Below are positions 1 through 5,025 of a stretch of 5,025 bases of DNA, one piece after another (positions within the stretch are counted from its first letter, which is position 1; the number at the start of each line of letters is the position of its first letter). Below the pieces are notes generated by a model. The model worked only from the letters and a program-made list of their open reading frames with translations, was not told the origin of the DNA and searched no databases. This stretch comes from Clostridiales bacterium (GTDB taxonomy: Bacteria > Bacillota > Clostridia > Lachnospirales > Lachnospiraceae): the NCBI GenBank assembly GCA_019423795.1, contig JAHZAT010000091.1:1-5025 (forward strand). Direction: 5' to 3'. A program made the translations under genes and the position numbers.

Positions 1-60
1 TAATAAGCCCTTATAGGGCTAGTACAAACCACCGGCTAAGCCGGTGGTTTTGATTTTTAT
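1..60. mobile_element. Possible right end of an IS200/IS605-type element
   Basis: Two adjacent foldbacks lie at the window edge: a short one (AGCCC 6-10 pairing with GGGCT 16-20) and a long perfect one (26-36 with 40-50), followed by a T-rich tract. From memory, IS200/IS605-family ends in clostridia carry subterminal imperfect hairpins of this style just after tnpA or tnpB, and the AAACCACC...GGTGGTTT stem resembles ones I associate with them. No transposase is visible because the window starts here, so this is inference. A plain transcription terminator of an upstream gene explains the second hairpin equally well. Confidence 0.35.
26..58 (+). terminator. Strong intrinsic terminator-like hairpin
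   Basis: An 11-bp perfect stem (AAACCACCGGC at 26-36 pairing with GCCGGTGGTTT at 40-50) closes on a TAA triloop and runs into a T-rich tract (TTTTGATTTTT, 48-58). It would stop transcription coming from the left. It also contains an A-run on the 5' side, so it may act on the minus strand too. It lies only about 30 bases before the start of the first regulator gene, leaving little room for a promoter after it. I see no convincing -35/-10 pair between the hairpin and that gene. Confidence 0.7.
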
Positions 61-87
61 ATAGAATGATGAGAAGAGGAACAATAT

Positions 88-879
88 ATGTCAAAAGAGA
101 TATCAAAACAGGAAAAAGAAGATTATCTAAGTCTTATGTATGAAATGAAGCGAAAAGAGAATCAGATTGTAAAATCCGACTTATCCAGGGAACTTGAAGT
201 GCCGTTATCAAGAGTTACCAGAGTTACAGATGGATTGTTAGAAGAAGGATATCTGTTAAAGGACGAAGGAAGAAGAATGTTTTTAACACCAATGGGGCTA
301 TCCAAAGGGCAGCAATGTCTGGAAAGAAAACGATGTCTTACAGAATTTCTGCGTTTGGTTTCTGGTGTTGATGGAAGCATTGCAAAAGAAAATGCATGTG
401 CGATCGAACATATTCTGGATGAACGCATTTTAACCGGGATCCGTATGTTTATGGAAAGCCGTCATACATATTCATATATGACTAGAGGAAATGATTTAAA
501 TCTGATGTTTCCAGAAGGAAAGAGGATCATGCCGATCGCATTTTTTGAAAAAGGAACATCACATCCAAGAATTCTTTCGAAAGAATACCAGCAGTTTGAG
601 AAACGAGCGGAAGTAGTGATCAGCAAAGAAAGTTACTTGTATTTAAAACCGATAGATTCAGATCTGCTGAAAAAAGAAATTCGCTACTGTTATGGAAATC
701 AGTGGATGTATGCAAAAAAAGAAAATGGAAAGTTTGGAATTTTGACAGAGGCATTGGACTGTACGATTCGAAGAAACGACAAATTATCCGAAGGAATTGT
801 AGAAATAGTAGTGTGTGATCATCATGAAGAAGAGATTAAAGAAGAATCGGTTCGTATTTTAACCGTATCATTAATTTAG
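88..879 (+). CDS. DtxR/MntR-family metal-dependent transcriptional regulator with unusual C-terminal domain
   Basis: This is a probable cytoplasmic DNA-binding repressor of the DtxR/MntR family, which typically represses metal uptake genes when loaded with Fe(II) or Mn(II). Residues about 10-67 form the winged helix, with the family-typical EDYL start, a recognition helix near 41-56 (SRVTRVTDGLLEEGYL) and a wing. Residues about 70-125 match the dimerisation/metal domain and keep a DtxR-like C-x-x-E-H set (C104, E107, H108) plus D12. The His expected in the 'RHELLEQFL' segment of MntR is replaced (RKRCLTEFL, 80-88), so metal binding may be altered. Residues about 130-263 are not the usual FeoA/SH3 domain and I do not recognise them; the downstream gene carries a similar region. 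The ATG at 88 has AGAGGA at 75-80, spacing 7. The stop codon overlaps the next gene's ribosome site, implying coupling. The family call is secure; the target genes are unknown. Confidence 0.8.
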   Translation: MSKEISKQEKEDYLSLMYEMKRKENQIVKSDLSRELEVPLSRVTRVTDGLLEEGYLLKDEGRRMFLTPMGLSKGQQCLERKRCLTEFLRLVSGVDGSIAKENACAIEHILDERILTGIRMFMESRHTYSYMTRGNDLNLMFPEGKRIMPIAFFEKGTSHPRILSKEYQQFEKRAEVVISKESYLYLKPIDSDLLKKEIRYCYGNQWMYAKKENGKFGILTEALDCTIRRNDKLSEGIVEIVVCDHHEEEIKEESVRILTVSLI

Positions 880-882
880 GAG
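878..882 (+). promoter_or_regulatory. Ribosome binding site that sets the start of the second regulator
   Basis: AGGAG at 878-882 overlaps the TAG stop (877-879) of the upstream gene. Spacing is 7 nt to the ATG at 890 but only 1 nt to the TTG at 884, so 890 is the better start. The overlap implies that translation of the second gene depends on ribosomes finishing the first. Confidence 0.7.
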
Positions 883-889
883 TTTGACA

Positions 890-1066
890 ATGTGTGATAA
901 AACAATGGAAAATTATAAACCGAATATGTTTCAGTTACAATGCTTAAAAGCATTAGAGATACAGATTGAGGAAGGAAAAGGATACAACGAAGCAGAGATC
1001 GGAAGAAAGATGCAGGTAAACAGATCAACAATCTCCCGATGCTTCAAAAGATACCGAGAAGAATGA
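890..1066 (+). CDS. N-terminal helix-turn-helix piece of the split regulator
   Basis: If TGA terminates, this piece is made from the coupled ribosome site as a 58-residue polypeptide holding only the helix-turn-helix: an N-terminal helix from about FQLQCLKALEIQIEEG, then EAEIGRKMQVNRSTISRCFKRY as turn and recognition helix (AEIGRKM / NRSTISRCF). It would lack the wing's end and the dimerisation domain, so a DNA-binding role on its own is doubtful. It belongs with the reading frame that resumes immediately after the stop; see the spanning pseudogene entry. Confidence 0.5.
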   Translation: MCDKTMENYKPNMFQLQCLKALEIQIEEGKGYNEAEIGRKMQVNRSTISRCFKRYREE

Positions 1067-1123
1067 TTCCTGGAAGATAAAGGATTTACCAGAAAAGGAG
1101 CGGAATTCTTAGAATATTACAAA

Positions 1124-1735
1124 ATGATCGAATCAGATCTTTACCATTACTTTGCATCTATCGGAATTAACGAACAACAGCAAAGACAGGCAGTTACAGG
1201 AGTGTTTGATACTGCAGATATCGATACGATCCAGAAATTATGCCAGAAAGAGAAAATGCATCTAAGGTATGAAAGTATCGGAAAAAATGAAAGTAAAGAA
1301 ATTACCAAGTTAACCTACGAACAATTATGCAATAGTTTAAAAAAAGGCATATATCAAGTCGCATTTTCCATTTATCGACAAGGAAAAGACTGGAAAAGTC
1401 TTTCTATGGCAGACCAAGGATTTGAAAAACCAGCATATCTGCATTTAAAGGGGGATAAAAACTATTTAGAACTAGCCGCCAGAGAAATGAAGGCAATGAC
1501 AAAAGGTGGAGCGATGCTGTCTGGACATATTCAGACAGTCAAATGTAGAAGCAGCAAAGACGTTTTAACAGATTTTCCGATCCAAGATAAGAAAATACAG
1601 ATTCCATTTGAAGATTTTGAGTTTGAGCAGTTGTCAGAAACAGAAATCACCGGGCAGATCCAACTGTTTATGACAAGCAGCGTTGGGAAGAAGAGAATGC
1701 CAGAGAGTATGGCGACACTGATTTTGAAAATTTAA
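1124..1735 (+). CDS. C-terminal piece of the split DtxR-like regulator
   Basis: This is the open frame after the TGA, starting at the first ATG (203 residues). It holds the end of the dimerisation-like helix region (YHYFASIGINEQQQRQAV) and a long domain of unknown function. The segment around IYQVAFSIYRQG...FEKPAYLHLKG...NYLEL resembles IMPIAFFEKG...FEKRAEVVISK...SYLYL of the upstream regulator (about residues 147-186), and both proteins end in a hydrophobic strand (TLILKI against TVSLI). This supports paralogy along the whole length. The ATG at 1124 has a poor ribosome site: AAAGGAG at 1094-1100 is 23 nt away. Independent translation is therefore uncertain, and the homologous sequence begins upstream of it at 1067. 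No membrane segments or signal peptide are seen. Confidence 0.5.
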   Translation: MIESDLYHYFASIGINEQQQRQAVTGVFDTADIDTIQKLCQKEKMHLRYESIGKNESKEITKLTYEQLCNSLKKGIYQVAFSIYRQGKDWKSLSMADQGFEKPAYLHLKGDKNYLELAAREMKAMTKGGAMLSGHIQTVKCRSSKDVLTDFPIQDKKIQIPFEDFEFEQLSETEITGQIQLFMTSSVGKKRMPESMATLILKI

Positions 1736-1769
1736 ATTGTATAAGTTGAAGGTCATCGAGTATTTAGAG

Positions 1770-1978
1770 AAAAAATGAAAGATAGCATGTGAGCAACACG
1801 AATTCCATTGACGGAGTTTTGACAGAACGCCTATCCGCTGGATCTCCTGCGAAAACTCGCGTTGAAAGTTACTGAAACCAGTAGTCTTTGACGCTCAAAC
1901 AATCGTCCGATCCAGCTGTGATTCTATCAAAACTCCTATGGAATTCGATTGTTGCTCACATGCTATCTTTCTTTTATT
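1770..1978. repeat. Foldback repeat element, copy A
   Basis: A large imperfect palindrome fills the gap between two converging genes. The outer stem is 22 bp and perfect (1777-1798 with 1950-1971), with weaker pairing out to 1770/1978. Inward, CGAATTCCAT (1799-1808) pairs with 1938-1947, GGAGTTTTGA (1813-1822) with 1927-1936, AGAA (1824-1827) with 1922-1925, and GCTGGATC (1837-1844) with 1909-1916. The apical part carries AACTCGC (1854-1860), a 31-nt insert that can form its own hairpin, and CGCTCAAACA (1892-1901). The core 1799-1946 is homologous to copy B in reverse orientation. It contains no convincing gene. It could be a MITE-like repeat, a bidirectional terminator or a structured RNA; the sequence alone does not decide. 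Confidence 0.85.
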
Positions 1979-2003
1979 TCTGCCACATACAGGCAAGTCT
2001 ACT

Positions 2004-2321
2004 CTACAAATTCCACAATTCAATCGTTTTCAGTAGTTTTTCTTTCGTATCCACATCAAGTTGCATGATCGCATTATAAAGTTTACGATCAAGCGCAGTT
2101 TCTGAATATTCCGGATCCAGAGTACCAACGAGAGAATCCAGAGAGCAGCCACAAAGCTTCGCATAATATGTTAAAATACGCAGAGACATAGCAGTACGGT
2201 TATTTTCTACATTGCTGATATAACCAGGCGTTACACCAAGAGCTTCAGCAACTTGATTTTGTGTTAAACCCATTTTTTGACGGATATGTTTGATATGAGT
2301 ACCATAATTTTCAGAGTTCAT
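2004..2321 (-). CDS. XRE-family helix-turn-helix transcriptional regulator
   Basis: This 105-residue protein has a Cro/CI-type (XRE, HTH_3) DNA-binding domain at about residues 9-65: HIKHIRQKMGLTQNQVAEAL is helices 1-2, and TPGYISNVEN (31-40) contains the recognition helix, followed by SLRILTYYAKLCGCSLDSLV. The C-terminal tail (about 75-105, LDRKLYNAIMQLDVDTKEKL) is a short helical region common in small single-domain repressors of this family. The ATG at 2319-2321 is preceded on its strand by AAAGGAC (2330-2336), spacing 8. A palindrome ATAGA-N6-TCTAT (2325-2340) overlaps that ribosome site and could be an autoregulatory operator, which is inference. The gene faces the foldback copy A at its 3' end and is divergent from the truncated ABC gene. 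Target genes are unknown. Confidence 0.85.
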   Translation of the reverse strand: MNSENYGTHIKHIRQKMGLTQNQVAEALGVTPGYISNVENNRTAMSLRILTYYAKLCGCSLDSLVGTLDPEYSETALDRKLYNAIMQLDVDTKEKLLKTIELWNL

Positions 2322-2355
2322 ATGATAGAGTCCTTTCTATATTATTCATAACAAA

Positions 2356-2361
2356 ATTATA
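2356..2361 (-). promoter_or_regulatory. Candidate -10 box for the XRE regulator
   Basis: The minus strand reads TATAAT here, about 35 bases upstream of the XRE start codon, giving a leader of plausible length. No good -35 box is visible at the right distance (about 2379-2384 reads TACATT), so the promoter is weak or needs help. The rest of 2362-2510 is AT-rich and shows no gene I can support. Confidence 0.35.
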
Positions 2362-2510
2362 TAATAAATGATGATGAAAATGTAGCTACTAATAGAATAG
2401 AATCTGTGGAATAGATATAAATTGAAGCTGATGATATAAGTGTCAAAAGTATAAATCGCATTCTCTTCAAAGAAAAGCATATCTATCAAAAAATAAAAGA
2501 CCTGAATCGC

Positions 2511-3437
2511 ATGGAAGCTATGCAAAGAGCTGTCACAGACCTTGTGATCCTTTGTTGTTCGTTTGGAATGTTATTTTTAATGTATCATTTATATCAGGCA
2601 GGAAATGTTACATTTGATGCTATGCTGCTTGCAACGATCGCTATGATGGGTTCTTTTGGTCCAGTAACTGCATTGTCAAGCCTGTCAAACAATTTAAACC
2701 AGACATTAGCAAGTGGAGAAAGAGTGTTATCCTTACTCGAAGAAGAACCAATGGTAGAAGAATCAGAAGGAGAAGCTGATATAAGTTTTGAAGGTGCATC
2801 CGTAGAAGATGTAACCTTTGCCTATGATGAAGAAGTCATCCTAAAAGACTGCAACATCAATATGAAACAAGGAAAAGTCATCGGAATCTGTGGAAAAAGC
2901 GGCTGCGGAAAGTCCACACTGTTGAAACTTCTGATGCGCTTCTGGGATGTAAACAAAGGAAACATAAAGATTTCAGAAGAAAACGTGAAAGAAATCCCAA
3001 CTAAGACACTAAGAAACACACAATCCTACGTAACTCAGGAAACCGAACTCTTCCACGACTCCATCGCCAACAACATAGCGATCGGAAAACCAGGCGCAGC
3101 AAGAGAAGAAATCATAAAAGCCGCCCAAAAAGCCTCTATCCATGACATGATCATGTCCCTGCCAAATGGCTACGACACCGAAGTCGGAGAACTCGGAGAC
3201 ACCCTGTCTGGTGGAGAAAAACAAAGAATCGGAATCGCCAGAGCCTTTCTGCACGACAGCCCAATGTTATTACTAGACGAACCAACAAGTAACTTAGATT
3301 CTTTAAATGAAGGAATTATCTTGAAATCACTCAAAGAAGAAAGTAAAGGAAGAACCGTAGTACTAGTATCCCATAGAGAATCTACTATGGGAATCGCAGA
3401 CGACGTGTATCATATGGATGCAGGAAGAGTTTCGTGA
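2511..3437 (+). CDS. 5'-truncated ABC transporter permease/ATPase (C-terminal half)
   Basis: This is a fragment of a fused membrane/ATPase half-transporter of the exporter type (CydC/MsbA-like). Residues about 8-57 contain the last two membrane helices. Residues about 92-308 are a complete nucleotide-binding domain: Walker A GKSGCGKS (128-135), Q-loop Gln176, signature LSGGEKQ (232-238), Walker B LLLDEP (253-258, catalytic E257) and H-loop His288. Such proteins are normally about 570-600 residues, so roughly the first 260-280, including four membrane helices, are missing. The frame stays open upstream to 2421, and YQKIKDLNR just before the ATG may still be homologous, but there is no ribosome site before 2511. 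The protein ends abruptly at GRVS, which may be natural. With no membrane core it cannot be a normal transporter. It is probably a deletion relic with an intact-looking ATPase. The substrate cannot be told. Confidence 0.8.
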   Translation: MEAMQRAVTDLVILCCSFGMLFLMYHLYQAGNVTFDAMLLATIAMMGSFGPVTALSSLSNNLNQTLASGERVLSLLEEEPMVEESEGEADISFEGASVEDVTFAYDEEVILKDCNINMKQGKVIGICGKSGCGKSTLLKLLMRFWDVNKGNIKISEENVKEIPTKTLRNTQSYVTQETELFHDSIANNIAIGKPGAAREEIIKAAQKASIHDMIMSLPNGYDTEVGELGDTLSGGEKQRIGIARAFLHDSPMLLLDEPTSNLDSLNEGIILKSLKEESKGRTVVLVSHRESTMGIADDVYHMDAGRVS

Positions 3438-3479
3438 AGAAGTGAAAAGTGAAGAATGAAGTATCTTGTCTGTAAGTAG

Positions 3480-3723
3480 TGTATACTGAAAGATTTGAGT
3501 GTATAAATAGAGAAAGAACAATGTATTAGGGTCAGAAATGATAGAATTTCATAGGATTTTTTGCAAAATCGCAGCCAATACGGGGCACTGTTTGAGCGAA
3601 GCGAGTTGTGCCAGGAGTATTGGCGAATCAGCGTTTTGCAAAAAAGCCGTCAATGAAATTCGTTTTTCTGACCCTAATACATTGTTCTTTCTCTATTTAT
3701 ACATCAACAACCTTCAGTATACA
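3480..3723. repeat. Foldback repeat element, copy B
   Basis: A large palindrome between two converging genes, with axis near 3601.5. The outer stem is 39 bp and perfect (3500-3538 with 3665-3703). It ends exactly one base short of the pepT stop codon. In the same register, 11 more bp pair further out (3480-3490 with 3713-3723), reaching into the last codons of pepT. Inner stems: GAATTTCAT (3544-3552) with 3653-3661, TTTTTTGCAAAA (3557-3568) with 3634-3645, GCCAATAC (3574-3581) with 3617-3624, GGCAC (3584-3588) with 3608-3612, closing a loop that carries TGTTTGAGCG and GCGAGTT. Read on the minus strand, 3662 to 3544 aligns with copy A. Short open frames across it are not supported as genes. 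It probably terminates transcription from both sides. Confidence 0.85.
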
Positions 3724-4927
3724 ATTTAATCAATTCCACAATAACATCAACACATATATCCATTCCTTCAACGCTAATATGTTCATAAGGTCCATGATAA
3801 GCATGTCCACTAGTTCCAAGATTCGGACAAGGAAGTCCTCGGAAACTTAACTGACATCCATCTGTACCTCCACGAATTGGCAGAACCAACGGATCCACGC
3901 CAGCATTTTCACAAGCCTTCTTTGCATTTTCAATCAAATGAGGACAATCCTTAATAACTTCAGCCATATTTTGATACTGATCTGTAATGGTTAAAGTGAC
4001 GCAACCATCACCCCATTTTTCATTCATATTTTTCTCAATCAAACGTAACGTCTGTTTTTTTGCTTCAAATAGTCCCTGATCATGATCCCTGACAATATAA
4101 TGCAATGTTGCATGACTCACATCACCATTCATATTGATCAGATGATAGAATCCCTCATAATCTTCCGTGTTTCTAGGAGTTTCCATAGAAGGTAGACAAG
4201 AGTTGATCTCCATAGCTACAAGTGAGGCATTGATCATCGTATCCTTTGAAGAACCAGGATGTACATTAAAACCAGTAATCTCAAACTCAGCTTTGCAGGC
4301 ATTAAAATTCTCAAACTGGATCTCACCTTCGGTATCGCCATCCAAAGTATAAGCAAAATCAGCATCAAACCGCTTGATATCGAAATACTCGGCACCACTT
4401 CCGATTTCTTCATCTGGAGTAAATGCAATGCTGATCGGACCATGAGGAATCTCTTCATGGATCAGACGTTCTGTCATCGTAAGAATCTCGGAAATCCCAG
4501 CTTTATCATCCGCACCAAGGATCGTTGTACCATCCGATGTGATCAAAGTACGGCCCTTGAGAGAAGAAAGATGAGGGAAAACTTTCGGATCAAGAACCAG
4601 ACTACTATCTCCAAGAGGAAGAGCTTCTCCATTATAATTCTTCGTAAGGATCGGACGGATTGGGTGATCACAGAAATCAGAAACAGTATCCATATGAGCA
4701 ATAAATCCGATCGCAGGACAGTTTTCATAGCCCTTTGTGGCAGGTAATTTGCCATATAGGTAACATTTGTCATCTAAGTAGACATCACTGAGACCAAGTT
4801 CCTTCATTTCATTTTCTAAGACTCGGGCAAGATCAAACTGACAATCAGAAGAAGGGACAGTTTGGCTGTTTTCATTGCTTGGAGTTAAAATTTTGACGTA
4901 ATTTAATAAACGTTCGTAAGCTTTCAT
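3704..4927 (-). CDS. pepT: Peptidase T (tripeptide aminopeptidase)
   Basis: This cytoplasmic zinc aminopeptidase of the M20B family removes the N-terminal residue from tripeptides and feeds amino-acid recycling. The 407-residue length is normal for PepT. The di-zinc and catalytic residues are in place: H78 and D80 (AHMDT), D140 (LGADDKAG), the catalytic pair E173-E174 (PDEEIGSG), D196 (TLDGD) and H378 (HAYHGPYEH). The lid domain lies between about 205 and 320, with the family motif NVHPGSSKD at 221-229, and IRGGTDG (351-357) is also typical. The ATG at 4925-4927 follows GAGGTG (4939-4944 on the minus strand) by 11 nt, and a sigma-70-like promoter lies upstream. It stands alone in this window. 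Its last codons (L-Y-T-E) overlap the outermost paired segment of foldback copy B, and the 39-bp stem starts right after the stop. The assignment is confident. Confidence 0.97.
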   Translation of the reverse strand: MKAYERLLNYVKILTPSNENSQTVPSSDCQFDLARVLENEMKELGLSDVYLDDKCYLYGKLPATKGYENCPAIGFIAHMDTVSDFCDHPIRPILTKNYNGEALPLGDSSLVLDPKVFPHLSSLKGRTLITSDGTTILGADDKAGISEILTMTERLIHEEIPHGPISIAFTPDEEIGSGAEYFDIKRFDADFAYTLDGDTEGEIQFENFNACKAEFEITGFNVHPGSSKDTMINASLVAMEINSCLPSMETPRNTEDYEGFYHLINMNGDVSHATLHYIVRDHDQGLFEAKKQTLRLIEKNMNEKWGDGCVTLTITDQYQNMAEVIKDCPHLIENAKKACENAGVDPLVLPIRGGTDGCQLSFRGLPCPNLGTSGHAYHGPYEHISVEGMDICVDVIVELIKLYTEGC

Positions 4928-4979
4928 GATTATTTATTCACCTCGTGATAATTTCTTTTGCGTTTTATAAAGTATATAG

Positions 4980-5007
4980 ATAATATAACACATATCTAGT
5001 GTATCAA
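4980..5007 (-). promoter_or_regulatory. Sigma-70-type promoter of pepT
   Basis: On the minus strand, TTGATA (5002-5007) is followed after 16 bp by TATTAT (4980-4985), a near-consensus housekeeping promoter. Transcription would begin near 4973, giving a leader of about 45 nt before the pepT start with its GAGGTG ribosome site at 4939-4944. A second possible -10, TATAAA at 4964-4969, has no matching -35. Confidence 0.6.
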
Positions 5008-5025
5008 CCATCGTATTAAACTAGA

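Larger units (their letters stand above)
890..1735 (+). pseudogene. Second DtxR-like regulator interrupted by an in-frame TGA
   Basis: Reading from the ATG at 890 gives a helix-turn-helix protein that meets TGA at 1064-1066. The same frame then continues without a shift to a TAA at 1733-1735. Across the stop the sequence reads as one winged-helix/DtxR-like protein: ...KRYREE, stop, FLEDKGFTRKGAEFLEYY..., where the stop sits at a turn usually occupied by Gly, so GGA to TGA is the simplest explanation. Total length would be about 281 codons, close to the 263-residue upstream paralogue, and the C-terminal regions of the two are alike. The positions matching the upstream protein's C104, E107 and H108 appear to be V, V and F here, so this partner probably does not bind metal at that site. 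It is either a recent pseudogene or a gene read through at low level. A sequencing error is also possible. It was probably co-transcribed with the upstream gene. Confidence 0.75.

Noticed and set aside
130..879. FeoA/SH3-like C-terminal domain in the first regulator
   Set aside because: It would be expected for a long DtxR protein, but I cannot find the usual strand pattern; left as unknown.
1064..1095. TGA followed by a hairpin (TTCCTGG 1067-1073 with CCAGAAA 1089-1095), suggesting a selenocysteine site
   Set aside because: The stem has a mismatch and a 15-nt loop unlike a compact bacterial SECIS, and the position is expected to be Gly rather than Cys/Sec in a transcription regulator.
1888..2079. 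Open frame of 63 codons on the plus strand
   Set aside because: It runs through one arm of foldback A and antisense to the XRE gene, and its composition is not protein-like.
1736..3703. CRISPR array or tandem direct repeats
   Set aside because: The repeats are inverted, present in two diverged copies, and show no regular spacer pattern.
1064..3706. Alternative genetic code with TGA read as an amino acid
   Set aside because: TGA serves as a normal stop at the end of the ABC fragment (3435-3437) and of pepT (3704-3706), and Trp is encoded by TGG.
3538..3850. Two overlapping plus-strand open frames (63 and 80 codons)
   Set aside because: They lie in foldback B and antisense to pepT; no ribosome site and no recognisable protein.
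4167..4773. Several open frames overlapping pepT on both strands, the longest 162 codons
   Set aside because: All are shadows of a well-conserved peptidase T gene.

Overview
The window looks like a low-GC Firmicutes chromosome. AT-rich purine-heavy coding, AGGAG-type ribosome sites and protein style suggest a gut clostridium of the Lachnospiraceae type; that family assignment is inference. Layout: (1) bases 1-60 hold two hairpins, the second a strong terminator-like stem, possibly the right end of an IS200/IS605-type element. (2) 88-1735 is a translationally coupled pair of DtxR/MntR-like regulators. The first is intact. The second is split by an in-frame TGA at 1064-1066 but reads through in the same frame to 1735. 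The two proteins share a C-terminal domain I cannot name. (3) 1736-2003, between converging genes, is almost filled by a long foldback repeat (copy A). (4) 2004-2321, minus strand, is a small XRE-type repressor. (5) 2511-3437, plus strand, is the C-terminal half of an ABC exporter-type protein: the last two membrane helices and a complete ATPase domain, with the first part missing. (6) 3438-3703, again between converging genes, holds a second foldback (copy B). (7) 3704-4927, minus strand, is a complete peptidase T with promoter and ribosome site.

The most interesting signal is the pair of foldback elements. In opposite orientation, the cores of A (1799-1946) and B (reverse complement of 3544-3662) align without gaps except for one loop insertion of 29 nt, with about 84 of 117 columns identical by hand count. 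Where they differ inside stems, both sides change together: five consecutive compensatory pairs in one 8-bp stem. Sequences expected to be unpaired (AACTCGC, CGCTCAAACA) are invariant. The outer arms differ more but pair perfectly within each copy (22 bp in A, 39 bp in B). This is what a dispersed structured element, or a family of convergent-gene terminators/MITE-like repeats, would look like. I cannot name the family.

The genes do not form one obvious pathway. The regulator pair may once have controlled a metal or transport gene, and the ABC fragment is a relic of a transporter. The XRE gene and ABC fragment lie between the two inverted repeat copies. This suggests a remodelled accessory region between the IS-like left edge and the housekeeping pepT gene.
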